NCBI GenBank assembly: GCA_900321715.1
Contig: ONXC01000019.1
Location: 1 to 46,375, forward strand
Reading direction: 5' to 3'
Length of the DNA stretch: 46,375 bases
Source: an uncultured Bacteroidales bacterium
GTDB lineage: Bacteria > Bacteroidota > Bacteroidia > Bacteroidales > UBA932
Below, in pieces: positions 26,975 to 35,200 of this stretch (positions are counted from its first letter, which is position 1; each line of letters opens with the position of its first letter). The notes below the pieces were generated by a model, which saw only the letters and a program-made list of their open reading frames with translations, was not told the DNA's origin and did no database searches. The position numbers were made by a program, and so were the translations under genes.

Positions 26975-28546
26975 ATGGAAAAAATCATCATACTGGACTT
27001 TGGCTCCCAGGTGACACAGCTGATAGGGCGGCGGCTGAGGGAGATTAACGTTTTCTGCGAGATATATCCCTATAACAAGGTCCCGGCGCTGGATGATTCC
27101 GTGAAAGGCATCATCCTTTCCGGCAGCCCATGCTCAGTGAGGGATGCTAACGCGCCCAAGGCGGAGATCACAACAGGCAAGATTCCCGTGCTGGGAATAT
27201 GCTACGGGGCACAGTATCTGGCTCATACCCGCGGGGGAAAGGTAGAGGCTTCCAATACCCGTGAATACGGCAGGGCCATCCTCCGGAAGGTGGCCGATTC
27301 GCCTCTTCTGAAGGACATAAGCCCGAAAACGCAAGTGTGGATGTCCCACGGAGACACCATCTCCAAATTGCCGGAAGGAGCGGAAGTCATCGCCTCCACA
27401 GCCGATGTTGAAAACGCTGCATATCAGTTCAAGGATGAGCCCACATATGCCGTCCAGTTCCATCCTGAGGTGTACCACACCACGGAAGGCGCCAAAATAC
27501 TGGCCAATTTTGCGCTGAATATCTGCGGTTGCAAGGGAGACTGGACTCCGGATTCATTTATAGAGACAACGGTGGCGGAACTCAAGGCCATCATCGGCCA
27601 GGATAAAGTGATTCTTGGCCTCAGCGGCGGTGTGGATTCCACGGTTGCGGCCATGCTGCTGAATAAAGCCATCGGCAGTCAGCTCACCTGCATCTTTGTC
27701 AACAACGGCCTTCTTCGCAAAAACGAGTTCAAGGACGTCCTTGCCTCATATAAAGACATGGGTCTCAATGTGATAGGGGCCGATGCCGCGGCGGATTTCC
27801 TGGCAGCCCTCAAGGGCGTAACGGAGCCGGAAGCCAAGCGCAAGGCCATCGGCCGGCTGTTTGTGGAGACCTTCGACAAATACGCCCGGCAGATTGACGG
27901 CGCCCGCTGGCTGGCCCAGGGAACCATTTATCCGGACGTGATTGAATCGGCCGGAATCCCAGGCATTGCGTCAAAAATCAAGAGTCATCACAACGTGGGC
28001 GGCCTGCCGGAACATATGAACCTCAAGGTTGTGGAACCCCTCAGGATGCTGTTCAAGGACGAGGTACGTCGCGTTGGCCGCGCCCTTGGCATCAAGGAAG
28101 AGTTGGTGAGCCGTCACCCCTTCCCCGGCCCGTCGCTGGCAATTCGCATTATAGGCGAAGTCACGGAAGAAAAACTGGCTGTCCTTAGGGAGGCCGATGA
28201 CATCTTCATTCGCGGGCTCCGGGGTTACGACTGCGCCGGTATGGGCTTTCCATCGGCCTCAGACCCACGTGAAATGGCCACAAACCTGTACGACGCCATC
28301 TGGCAGGCTGGCGTTATCCTGCTACCGGTAAAAAGCGTTGGCGTGATGGGGGACGAGCGCACTTATGAGAACCCTGTTGCCCTTCGCGCCGTGGTTTCTA
28401 CGGACGCAATGACGGCCGACTGGTTCCCCTTCCCGTACGATTTCCTGCGGGACGTTTCCAACGAGATTATCCGGAAGGTGCGCGGCGTGAACCGCGTAGT
28501 CTACGACATCTCCTCCAAACCCCCTTCTACCATAGAGTGGGAGTGA
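26975..28546 (+). CDS. guaA: GMP synthase (glutamine-hydrolysing)
   Basis: Aminates XMP to GMP with ATP and glutamine. The 523-residue protein has a class I glutaminase domain (Cys76 in GICYGAQ, VQFHPEV), an ATP pyrophosphatase P-loop ([11 protein letters not shown], near residue 213) and the C-terminal dimerisation domain ending [11 protein letters not shown]. It lies 55 bases after pyrG in the same direction, forming a glnN-pyrG-guaA group that couples glutamine supply to nucleotide amination. The matching IMP dehydrogenase gene lies nearby on the other strand. Confidence 0.97.
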   Translation: MEKIIILDFGSQVTQLIGRRLREINVFCEIYPYNKVPALDDSVKGIILSGSPCSVRDANAPKAEITTGKIPVLGICYGAQYLAHTRGGKVEASNTREYGRAILRKVADSPLLKDISPKTQVWMSHGDTISKLPEGAEVIASTADVENAAYQFKDEPTYAVQFHPEVYHTTEGAKILANFALNICGCKGDWTPDSFIETTVAELKAIIGQDKVILGLSGGVDSTVAAMLLNKAIGSQLTCIFVNNGLLRKNEFKDVLASYKDMGLNVIGADAAADFLAALKGVTEPEAKRKAIGRLFVETFDKYARQIDGARWLAQGTIYPDVIESAGIPGIASKIKSHHNVGGLPEHMNLKVVEPLRMLFKDEVRRVGRALGIKEELVSRHPFPGPSLAIRIIGEVTEEKLAVLREADDIFIRGLRGYDCAGMGFPSASDPREMATNLYDAIWQAGVILLPVKSVGVMGDERTYENPVALRAVVSTDAMTADWFPFPYDFLRDVSNEIIRKVRGVNRVVYDISSKPPSTIEWE

Positions 28547-28598
28547 TGCGCTTCATACTTGCGGGGCGGACGTTGCTCGTACTCATATCTGTTAAAAA

Positions 28599-29249
28599 TT
28601 AAAATGCGTAAGTGAATCCCACGATGACTGCGCCAAGACCTGCTCCGAAAATGTTGTTGCTGTTGGCGCCGAGACCGAGGTTGAAGTCACCCTCGTCCCT
28701 GATAGTAAAGGCATTGCCGCCCTCGGGGGTGTTGGTCTCCTTCACGCTGCCAAAGCCAAGGTCGAAGTTGAGCACGTTGATATCGGCCTCAAGGGCAATG
28801 TGCTCATTAAGCTGATAGAGGACTACGGGCACTGCGCCAAGAGAGAAGTTGAAATTGGAGACTTTGTTCACGCCTACACCGCCAATCTTATTGGTTGTGG
28901 TAGAGGTGGCGATGCCCACATTGGCTTCTGCAGCAAGGGAGAATTTTCCGATGTTAAGCACTTTGTAACGCAGGTAAGGCTGAAGGCCAAGGCCGAATGT
29001 GCTGTTGTTTGCGCCGGTAGAGCCGAAGTTCAGGCCCACACGGGCACCGACGAGCATCTTGTCATTCAGGATATAACCAACGTTGGGGAGAACGCTCACG
29101 GTGGTGTTGCTGGTTGTTACAACGGGGTTTACGTTTTTATCGGTGTTGCTTGTGGCGTTGATGCCAAGCTGACCGCCGACGAAAATCTGTGCAGACATGC
29201 TTACGCTGACTGCAAGACCCAGAAGGGCTGTAAGTAATAATTTTTTCAT
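28599..29249 (-). CDS. Small outer membrane beta-barrel protein
   Basis: 216 residues with a signal peptide (LLGLAVSVSMSAQ). Alternating strands such as LPNVGYILNDKMLVGARVGLNF and LGLQPYLRYKVL, and a terminal phenylalanine (IVGFTYAF), indicate a porin-like barrel of about eight strands. No partner or ligand motif is visible. The start lies 19 bases after the guaB stop, with no clear promoter between them, so it may be read from the apt-guaB transcript. Its sequence style resembles the three barrels at 35.4-37.6 kb but it is not a close copy. Confidence 0.75.
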   Translation of the reverse strand: MKKLLLTALLGLAVSVSMSAQIFVGGQLGINATSNTDKNVNPVVTTSNTTVSVLPNVGYILNDKMLVGARVGLNFGSTGANNSTFGLGLQPYLRYKVLNIGKFSLAAEANVGIATSTTTNKIGGVGVNKVSNFNFSLGAVPVVLYQLNEHIALEADINVLNFDLGFGSVKETNTPEGGNAFTIRDEGDFNLGLGANSNNIFGAGLGAVIVGFTYAF

Positions 29250-29268
29250 GCTAAATAAAGTTTAATAC

Positions 29269-30342
29269 TTATTTACTGTAGTTGGGTGCATTTTTAGCTA
29301 TCGCTACGTCGTGGGGATGGTTTTCCTTCACGGTGGCGGGACTTATCTTCACAAACTGAGCTTTATGAAGGGCTGCAAGATCCCTGGCGCCGCAGTAGCC
29401 CATACCGCTTCTGAGGCCGCCCTCCAACTGGAAGATTACATCCTCTACGGAGCCTTTGTACGGGACACGGGCTACAACGCCTTCCGGGACCAGTTTCTTG
29501 GCGCCTTTCTGGAAATAGCGGTCTGCGCTTCCAGCCTCCATAGCATCTATGGACCCCATTCCGCGATATCCTTTCATCTTCACGCCGTCCACCTCAACAA
29601 TGTCTCCGGGGGCTTCGTCGGTGCCTGCGAACATGCTGCCGCACATCACGCAGGAGGCGCCTGCAGCAAGGGCCTTCACCACGTCTCCGGAGTAGCGGAG
29701 GCCGCCGTCGGCGATGACGGGGATGTCTCCGGCAACGTCGGCGACATCGGCAATGGCGGTAAGCTGGGGCATCCCTACGCCGGCAACTATGCGGGTGGTG
29801 CATATACTTCCGGGGCCGATTCCAACCTTGAGGCCGTCGGCGCCGGCAGCGATGAGGTCTTTGGCTGCGGCGGCGGTGGCAATGTTGCCAACCACCACGT
29901 CAAGGGCGGGAAATGCGGCTTTTACGGCCCTGAGGGCATCCAGGACGCCCTTTGAGTGGCCGTGGGCGGAGTCCAGGACAATGGCGTCCACACCGGCCTT
30001 CACAAGCTTTTCAACGCGGTCAAGGACGTCGGGGGTAATGCCCACTCCGGCGGCAACCTTGAGGCCTTCGGCCTTAACCTTGGAAACTTCATCGGCCTGC
30101 ATTTGCGCCGACATATTCTTATGGATGACGCCAATTCCGCCCTTCCGAGCCATGGCTATTGCCATAGAGGCCTCCGTGACGGTGTCCATGGCGGCCGATG
30201 CAAATGGGCTTTCAAGGCCGATATTACGGGAGAATCGGCCCTTAAGGGACACCTCGCGGGGAAGGACCTCGGAGTATGCGGGGACAAGGAGGACATCGTC
30301 GAAGGTAATGCCTTCCTGCATTATGCGCTCTTTCAGGCTCAT
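29269..30342 (-). CDS. guaB: IMP dehydrogenase lacking the CBS (Bateman) domain
   Basis: Oxidises IMP to XMP with NAD, the committed step to GMP. The barrel is complete: [15 protein letters not shown] at the start, [13 protein letters not shown], the catalytic loop GPGSICTTR with Cys181, [20 protein letters not shown], and the flap GYRGMGS. The protein has only 357 residues against about 490 for typical bacterial enzymes: the two CBS motifs normally inserted after the [14 protein letters not shown] helix (about residue 90) are absent, with the barrel resuming at LKVAAGVG. Natural CBS-less enzymes exist (for example in Borrelia). Starts within the apt stop (4-base ATGA overlap). Confidence 0.93.
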   Translation of the reverse strand: MSLKERIMQEGITFDDVLLVPAYSEVLPREVSLKGRFSRNIGLESPFASAAMDTVTEASMAIAMARKGGIGVIHKNMSAQMQADEVSKVKAEGLKVAAGVGITPDVLDRVEKLVKAGVDAIVLDSAHGHSKGVLDALRAVKAAFPALDVVVGNIATAAAAKDLIAAGADGLKVGIGPGSICTTRIVAGVGMPQLTAIADVADVAGDIPVIADGGLRYSGDVVKALAAGASCVMCGSMFAGTDEAPGDIVEVDGVKMKGYRGMGSIDAMEAGSADRYFQKGAKKLVPEGVVARVPYKGSVEDVIFQLEGGLRSGMGYCGARDLAALHKAQFVKISPATVKENHPHDVAIAKNAPNYSK

Positions 30343-30914
30343 CCTTCAGTTACGTGAATAAGTGATTTGACGGGGGCGATTCCTTCCAGCTTGGCGCGGC
30401 CGGGGAGGTCATCAATCTCTACCAGGAAAACAAAGTCCTTTACCTTTACCTTATATTCTTTGCCGTCGATTATAACTTTCTGGGCGTTAAGGCCTTCTGC
30501 GAGGCCCTTTGCGGTGCCGCCCGTTGCAAGGATATCGTCAAAGAATGTTATTTCCACGGTGTCACCGGTGGGTTTGCTGGCAGCAAGGTCACTGTTACGG
30601 AAATACACGTGGTCCGGGCCGTATTCCTTCATTATTTCCACCTGAACAAGGTCTCCTTCACTGAAGGGAAGCTTGCCTTTCTTACGGAGAGGAATCACGT
30701 TGTGAACGTTTGCCTGGCTGTAAAGCATAGGGGCGGCGAAGAGGAAACCGCGAGCCTCGGGGGCGGCCACGTTTGGAGCTGCGCACATTGAGGCAAGGTC
30801 ATCCACAAGGCTTCTGAAAAGCTGCTTGTCCTGAAGGAAAGGGATGATGTCAACAAAGTTCACTCCCTTGATGGGGAAATCCGGATAGAATTTGATGAAT
30901 TTAGTGTAGTCCAT
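30339..30914 (-). CDS. apt: Adenine phosphoribosyltransferase
   Basis: Salvages adenine to AMP using PRPP. 191 residues; starts with [15 protein letters not shown], typical of Apt, and has the PRPP-binding motif [17 protein letters not shown] (about 123-139) and the [10 protein letters not shown] substrate region. The acidic pair in [10 protein letters not shown] is the usual PRPP site. It overlaps guaB by 4 bases and starts 3 bases after the regulator gene, giving a regulator-apt-guaB operon devoted to purine supply. Confidence 0.9.
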   Translation of the reverse strand: MDYTKFIKFYPDFPIKGVNFVDIIPFLQDKQLFRSLVDDLASMCAAPNVAAPEARGFLFAAPMLYSQANVHNVIPLRKKGKLPFSEGDLVQVEIMKEYGPDHVYFRNSDLAASKPTGDTVEITFFDDILATGGTAKGLAEGLNAQKVIIDGKEYKVKVKDFVFLVEIDDLPGRAKLEGIAPVKSLIHVTEG

Positions 30915-30917
30915 AAC

Positions 30918-31847
30918 TTATTCTATTGAGTTCATGTCTATCAGGTTGTTAAGGAGGGCATACACCGTGAGGCCGGCAACGGTTTTGATGCCGGTCTTGC
31001 GGGTTATGTTCTTGCGGTGGGAAATGACGGTGTAGATGGAGATGTTGTAAAGATCGGCAATCTCCTTGTTGAGCATACCCTTGGCAACGGCCACAAGGAT
31101 TTCCTTTTCACGGGCGCTGAGCTCCCCGCCTTCTCCCCTGGGGGCATCCGACTCATCCTCCATCCGGCTCACAACGGGCACCAGGATGCCGTCTTCTATG
31201 AAGGTGTGGCGCTCCAGGTCACTCTCCAGGCTGTAGAGGTAGAAAAGCACCCTGAAGCAGTCCTGGGAGCTGCTCTGGGAGGGCTGATACATGGTGACCA
31301 GTTTCTTTAGGTCATCCAGTTTTTCCTCCACGTTGGAGTGGTTCTTCTCATATTCCCCAATGGTGTAGGGCTCCCTCTCACGGCTGTCAATCATAGCCTC
31401 TACATACGGGAAAACCGTCTTTTCCTCATAGTCAAAGTGACGCTCCAGCTCCTCCTTGTAATCCCCGAAGAACTTACGGATCACCTTCTTGTGCATATCG
31501 TCGCAGGGGGAGATCATTTCCTCAATGGCGGCGGCAAGGGCCGGCACCATTGTTTCCAGATAATAGGTGTGGGACAGACGCAGATAGCGGACAATATCCT
31601 CAAGGCAGGCTCCTTCCATCTGCTCCCTCGAAGGCCGATAACCATCAAAAGCGTAAACCTTGCAGATGATGAGGAAGGTTTCCGGGTCTATGCCCATGCC
31701 GTCACAGACCTCTTTCACCGTGGCTTCACCAAAGCCGTAACTCATCCCGAATCGGGAAAACACCCCAAGAATAGAAAAATTGACGTCCAGCAGGTCTGCC
31801 ATCTTCATGGCCGGACTGATGGACGTTATGGACACCTGAGGTTTCAT
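30918..31847 (-). CDS. Hemerythrin-domain regulator with C-terminal LuxR-type HTH
   Basis: 309 residues. An N-terminal region (about 1-85) resembles the DUF1858/ScdA-type domain; residues about 90-225 form a hemerythrin-like four-helix bundle with spaced His and Glu (SHTYYLE, RHFDYEEKTVFPY, KNHSNVEEKL, RHTFIEDGILVP), which could hold a di-iron centre sensing oxygen or nitric oxide. The C-terminus is a LuxR helix-turn-helix (LSAREKEILVAVAKGMLNKEIADLYNISIYTVISHRKNI). A -7 box TAATTTTG (31859-31852) lies 4 bases before the ATG. It is followed by apt after 3 bases. Fusion of an iron-redox sensor to a DNA-binding domain is clear; its targets, possibly this operon, are inferred. Confidence 0.85.
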   Translation of the reverse strand: MKPQVSITSISPAMKMADLLDVNFSILGVFSRFGMSYGFGEATVKEVCDGMGIDPETFLIICKVYAFDGYRPSREQMEGACLEDIVRYLRLSHTYYLETMVPALAAAIEEMISPCDDMHKKVIRKFFGDYKEELERHFDYEEKTVFPYVEAMIDSREREPYTIGEYEKNHSNVEEKLDDLKKLVTMYQPSQSSSQDCFRVLFYLYSLESDLERHTFIEDGILVPVVSRMEDESDAPRGEGGELSAREKEILVAVAKGMLNKEIADLYNISIYTVISHRKNITRKTGIKTVAGLTVYALLNNLIDMNSIE

Positions 31848-31898
31848 CTTACAAAATTAGAAAAAATTTGGATAGTCTGTGCCGATTTTTCCGGAAAT

Positions 31899-32125
31899 GT
31901 CGCAGGTCAGAGCGAGGGCCGTCGCAGGTGGCAGCACCGTGCGTCGCAGGTCAAGCAGTGATTCGTCGCAGGTGGCGGGGCAAAACGTCGCAGGTCTGCG
32001 TTTTTGGCGTCACCTGCGACGCAAATCGGCCACAGGAGCAAAAAAGCGTCGCAGGTCCAGCGTTTTTTGCAGACCTGCGACGAAGCAGACGGTCACCTGC
32101 GACGGAATGAGCCCGAACCTGCGAC
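31899..32125. repeat. GTCGCAGGT array A: 22-bp periodic arms around a double-hairpin core
   Basis: Copies of GTCGCAGGT start at 31899, 31921, 31943, 31965 and 31987 (period 22), followed by its reverse complement ACCTGCGAC at 32012, a forward copy at 32048 and reverse copies at 32073, 32095 and 32117 (period 22). Start-to-start spacings in the core are 25, 36 and 25. The 13-base spacers between arm copies differ. The core holds two hairpins with 9-10 bp stems and 16-base loops. It begins 40 bases upstream of the -7 box of the hemerythrin regulator and ends 23 bases from the transposase stop. Confidence 0.92.
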
Positions 32126-32148
32126 ACAGGGAGCTCCCGGCTGCGGCG

Positions 32149-33108
32149 CTATACCATCGGCACCATCTTTCCGGCCGATGTTTTTGCCCCCATTGAAGAG
32201 AGCAATCCGGCCACTACATCGCGGGGCATTCCCAGGCATCTTGAGAGCTGCGGTACCGTGGTCCTGTACGACCTGTACAAATATGGCAGGAGTCTAGCCT
32301 TTACCTCCGGGGTCATTTCGGGGATGGTTTTATGGTACCATTTATCGGCCAGTTGCTTTATCACGGCCAACATCTCGGTGTCTGTCTGAGAGTGGCGTCC
32401 GCTGCTTACCAGCATCTGCTGTATTTCCGGGACATTGACAGAGCCGATCGTTTTGAGAAAGAACGCCTGGTCATTGGAAAAAGCACTCTCCAGATAAGCA
32501 TAGTCGCAGGCGCTTGCGGGCTCTACACCGCCATCGGCATTTACGAGCCAGGGCACACCGGACAAATCTTCATGGGTATGGAAGACCGCTTCCCGTTCCC
32601 GCCGGCTCATATCGGCAACCCGACGCACGGCTTCCGGACATCGGCCATCAGCAAACATTCCCCGGTAGCCGGACCAGCGATAGTCCTCCACGCGCGAGCC
32701 GGCGTCTATTGCGTTACGGGGAATATACGCCAGCGCATTACGGACGTACCAGTCAGAATCCAGATACTTCACGCTTATATCCGAACGGGCCAGGACAGCC
32801 TTCTCCTTATATTTCCAACTCAAGTATTGGGAATGGCGCTTTGTTATCAGGGAAGCCGTATTGAAGGCCGATTCAATACTCTCTGCCAGCAAGGAGCAGT
32901 GCCCGTGATTAGACATTGCTATTGCAATTATTACAATGCAATTAGCCATATGGGCCGATACATAAAAGCACTTTTCAAGATGGTCATAGTCTTCATCGTC
33001 CTTGCATAGCAGAGCAGTCTCCATCCCCTCCAGACTTATATGAAATGGAAACACTTTGCACACTTTACCGTCAGGCAAAGTGCGCGTTACGATTCGCTGG
33101 AATGCCAT
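32149..33108 (-). CDS. REP-associated (Y1/HUH-like) transposase family protein
   Basis: 319 residues. The order of motifs matches REP-associated tyrosine transposases: an initial FHISLEG strand, a DDEDYDHLEKCF helix, the metal-binding AMSNHGHCSLLAES (His-Gly-His where most have MPNHVHLL), ITKRHSQYLSWKY, and the tyrosine helix NALAYIPRNAIDAGSRVEDYRWSGYRGMF (compare YIHxNPVRAG ... YPWSSYR). The last 150 residues are an added region, including a possible helix-turn-helix (TVPQLSRCLGMPRDVVAGLLSSMG). Such enzymes cut single-stranded hairpins in REP elements. Here it lies between two repeat arrays of opposite orientation and follows a partner gene by 2 bases. Family is likely; activity is not proven since the middle residue of the HUH motif is Gly. 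Confidence 0.8.
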   Translation of the reverse strand: MAFQRIVTRTLPDGKVCKVFPFHISLEGMETALLCKDDEDYDHLEKCFYVSAHMANCIVIIAIAMSNHGHCSLLAESIESAFNTASLITKRHSQYLSWKYKEKAVLARSDISVKYLDSDWYVRNALAYIPRNAIDAGSRVEDYRWSGYRGMFADGRCPEAVRRVADMSRREREAVFHTHEDLSGVPWLVNADGGVEPASACDYAYLESAFSNDQAFFLKTIGSVNVPEIQQMLVSSGRHSQTDTEMLAVIKQLADKWYHKTIPEMTPEVKARLLPYLYRSYRTTVPQLSRCLGMPRDVVAGLLSSMGAKTSAGKMVPMV

Positions 33109-33110
33109 AG

Positions 33111-33536
33111 TCAGTTCACCGGCTTGCCGATATCCGAGAATGACAACCCCATAGGGAAGACCCCGCTGATCGGACGGATTATATTTGACGGGTCAAAACC
33201 ATAAGGCTTCTTCAGCGAAGAGGAATACTTCTCATAATGAGGAATGAAACTGAACATCATTGTACTCCATAGTTGCTCGGCATTGTCGTAAGGCTCGGCA
33301 CAGGAGATAATCTCACCCATTGACAGATAGCGGATAGCCTTGCTGACATTCAGGTTGTGATCCCTCCATATTGCATTCACAAGCCCGCGCATCACCTGCC
33401 TGTACCTCTGGTCTACGAGTTTTGCCTCCTCATCTAAATCCATAGGAGGCGATTCCAGGGAGTCGGAAAACTCAAAATCAGTACTGAACAGCATCTCGCC
33501 GTTGTCGTCCACCAAGACTTCCAAAAACTTTTTCAT
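33111..33536 (-). CDS. Unknown protein encoded in one operon with the REP transposase
   Basis: 141 residues, starting MKKFLEVLVDDNGEML, no signal peptide or membrane helix. The N-terminal third is acidic (SDSLESPPMDLDEEAKLVD), the middle forms helices (RYRQVMRGLVNAIWRDHNLNVSKAIRYLSMGEIIS), and the end is proline- and glycine-rich. I do not recognise a family. The stop is 2 bases before the transposase start and a good promoter lies 100 bases upstream, so it is the first gene of a two-gene unit flanked by arrays A and B. It could be a DNA-binding or regulatory partner; this rests on position only. Confidence 0.7.
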   Translation of the reverse strand: MKKFLEVLVDDNGEMLFSTDFEFSDSLESPPMDLDEEAKLVDQRYRQVMRGLVNAIWRDHNLNVSKAIRYLSMGEIISCAEPYDNAEQLWSTMMFSFIPHYEKYSSSLKKPYGFDPSNIIRPISGVFPMGLSFSDIGKPVN

Positions 33537-33633
33537 AACAGTAATAATTATATGGTTTATATGATTGTGCCCGGCCTGGCAGGATTGCCTTGAAGCACCT
33601 GGATTGCAAGATTATTTGGGGGCTGCCCGATTG

Positions 33634-33665
33634 CAAACATATGTTATTTAATGTCCCGCAGCAAG
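33634..33665 (-). promoter_or_regulatory. Promoter of the transposase operon
   Basis: On the minus strand CTTG (33665-33662) and TATGTTTG (33641-33634) are separated by 20 bases. Transcription from near 33627 would give a leader of about 90 bases, longer than most in this window. Confidence 0.6.
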
Positions 33666-33702
33666 ACGCCGATGCAGATTTTTACGTTTTTTGTGAATAA
33701 TG

Positions 33703-33736
33703 TGTTGTTTCACGGGTATAAACACCTGAAACAACA
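33703..33736. repeat. Inverted repeat between the transposase promoter and array B
   Basis: TGTTGTTTCACGGGT (33703-33717) and ACACCTGAAACAACA (33722-33736) pair over 15 positions with two mismatches and a 4-base loop; the outer 10 bp are perfect. No gene ends here. It could be an operator or a transposon end. The rest of the 33537-33852 gap shows nothing else apart from the promoter and a C/G-rich tract at 33823-33850. Confidence 0.55.
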
Positions 33737-33852
33737 AACAAAGTATGAACGCCCACTGATTTTTTTGTGTTGTATTAGCCTCCCTCCAAGGCTTATGGCC
33801 GATGGCTCTTGAAGATAATTGCCCCCTGGGGGGCTGGCGGGCGGGGCGAAGT

Positions 33853-34054
33853 GTCGCAGGTGACGGGGCGAAGTGTCGCAGGACGGACGGGGTGTCGCAG
33901 GTGACGGGGCAAAGTGTTGCAGGTCTGCAAAAAACGACGGACCTGCGACAGTATTTTGCTTCTGTGGCCGATTTGCGTCGCAGGTGACACCAAAAACGCA
34001 GACCTGCGACGGTTTATCGAAGGACCTGCGACGTGGAGTGATGAGACCTGCAAC
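33853..34054. repeat. GTCGCAGGT array B, inverted relative to array A
   Basis: Forward copies start at 33853, 33875 (one mismatch), 33894 and 33916 (one mismatch), then ACCTGCGAC at 33941, forward at 33977, and reverse copies at 34002, 34024 and 34046 (one mismatch). Spacings are 22, 19, 22 then 25, 36, 25 then 22, 22. The reverse complement of the core is nearly identical to the core of array A, including the same ATCGGCCACAG linker. Left-arm spacers resemble each other (GACGGGGCGAAGT type). The last copy ends 8 bases before the queH -7 box (34063-34070). Confidence 0.92.
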
Positions 34055-34074
34055 GAATTTATTATCTTTGTACC

Positions 34075-34677
34075 GTGAAAAAGATATTTCAGATAGAAGT
34101 TCCGGGAGGCAGCGGGAAGATCCTTCTTCACGCCTGCTGCGCTCCGTGCTCCGGGGCCATTGTGGAATACCTGGTAAAGCACGGCGTGAGGCCCGTAATC
34201 TTCTTCTCAAACTCCAACATCACCCCTTTTGACGAGTACAGTCACAGGCTTAACGAATGCATCCGCTACGCCAGGGAGTTCGGCCTTAAGGTGGTTGAGG
34301 ATAACTATGATCACGATTCCTGGCTCACCTGCGCCGCCGGGTTGGAGACAGAGCCGGAACGTGGTGCACGCTGTCTGGAGTGCTTCAAACACAGACTCCT
34401 GAGAGCAGCGCAGTATGCTGCGGCAAATGGTTTTGATGTGCTCACAACCACCCTGGCATCTTCCCGTTGGAAGAGCCTGGAGCAGGTGAACGAGGCCGGC
34501 ACATGGGCCTGCGCTCAGGTAAGCGGCGTGACGTGGTGGGGCCAGAATTGGAGAAAAGGCGGCCTCCAGGACCGCCGTAATGAAATTATCAGGGAGCAGA
34601 ACTTCTACAATCAGCTGTTCTGCGGCTGCGAGTTTTCTCAGAGAACAGGTTCTGCAGAGCCGTCGGAGGCTTTGTAG
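34075..34677 (+). CDS. queH: Epoxyqueuosine reductase QueH
   Basis: QueH reduces epoxyqueuosine to queuosine in tRNA, the last step of the modification, replacing QueG. 200 residues with the family cysteine motifs: HACCAPCS (Cys21, Cys22, Cys25), GARCLECF, and FYNQLFCGCEFS near the end, which bind an iron-sulfur cluster and metal. It starts with GTG at 34075; a -7 box TATCTTTG (34063-34070) ends 4 bases before it, so the mRNA is probably leaderless. The 3' end overlaps the convergent gene at 34638 by 40 bases. Array B abuts its promoter. Confidence 0.93.
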   Translation: MKKIFQIEVPGGSGKILLHACCAPCSGAIVEYLVKHGVRPVIFFSNSNITPFDEYSHRLNECIRYAREFGLKVVEDNYDHDSWLTCAAGLETEPERGARCLECFKHRLLRAAQYAAANGFDVLTTTLASSRWKSLEQVNEAGTWACAQVSGVTWWGQNWRKGGLQDRRNEIIREQNFYNQLFCGCEFSQRTGSAEPSEAL

Positions 34678-35141
34678 TCAAACTTGGAGCCGTGCCAGGT
34701 CCAGGAGAGCAGGGCGCTGCCGCTGCGGATGGAAAGGACCTGACGGAACACACGGATCTCAGTTGCATCCGGAGATCCAACCTTGCCGGCAAGCTTCCAT
34801 TCATCACCATCCAGAGTATACACATTGGCATAAACGCCGCCATCCCTGCGCCTTGCAACCACAAGGTCCGGAGCGCGGTTTCCGGTGAAATCATGAATGC
34901 CGATAACAGTGTCTCCCTCCCCGGATTCCAAGTCTGTGCCATTTACAGAAACGGCCCCGGAAGCCAGCGAGGCCTTGAAACTGGCCTTGTCAATAGAGAA
35001 GTCAAGCGTTCCGCTTTCACCAAAGAAATAGCTCTCAAGACCCACGATAAAGGTCTTGGACTCATTGTCTGAATAAGTACGCATTTGGGCATAGGCCGTT
35101 AGCCCGGCCAGAAGGCATATTATGGTTAGTAGTCTTTTCAT
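34638..35141 (-). CDS. Secreted FG-GAP-like protein of unknown function
   Basis: About 167 residues starting at MKRLLTIICL with a signal peptide ending TAYAQ. A central segment (GDTVIGIHDFTGNRAPDLVVARRRDGGVYANVYTLDG) resembles one FG-GAP/VCBS calcium-binding propeller repeat, but a single repeat is too little for a full propeller. No enzyme motif is seen. Its last 40 bases overlap the 3' end of queH on the other strand, so the two transcripts are antisense at their ends. Confidence 0.65.
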   Translation of the reverse strand: MKRLLTIICLLAGLTAYAQMRTYSDNESKTFIVGLESYFFGESGTLDFSIDKASFKASLASGAVSVNGTDLESGEGDTVIGIHDFTGNRAPDLVVARRRDGGVYANVYTLDGDEWKLAGKVGSPDATEIRVFRQVLSIRSGSALLSWTWHGSKFDYKASDGSAEPVL

Positions 35142-35147
35142 TAACTG

Positions 35148-35177
35148 CAAATATACACATTTTACGCGTTATGGCAA
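35148..35177 (-). promoter_or_regulatory. Promoter of the FG-GAP-like gene
   Basis: On the minus strand TTG (35177-35175) and TATATTTG (35155-35148) are separated by 19 bases. The start codon follows the -7 box by 6 bases, again giving almost no leader. Array C begins 46 bases upstream of the -7 box. Confidence 0.6.
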
Positions 35178-35200
35178 TACCCCCGTTCCAGATATGGCAC

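Noticed and set aside
29269-30342. guaB truncated by mutation
   Set aside because: The frame is uninterrupted, the catalytic barrel is complete on both sides and the gene is tightly coupled to apt, so this is a natural CBS-less form rather than a broken gene.
31899-32125. CRISPR array
   Set aside because: Conserved units are only 9 bases with 13-base spacers, they change orientation in the middle, and no cas gene is present. The geometry fits paired inverted repeats, not CRISPR.
31868-32297. Small plus-strand proteins over array A (repeating Ser-Gln-Val-type residues)
   Set aside because: Several frames stay open only because the 9-mer repeats lack stop codons; the period of 22 changes frame at every unit, no start site signal is present and the array is better explained as DNA structure.
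33710-34232. Proteins read through array B on either strand
   Set aside because: They cross the queH promoter and the array, have no family resemblance and owe their openness to the stop-free repeats.
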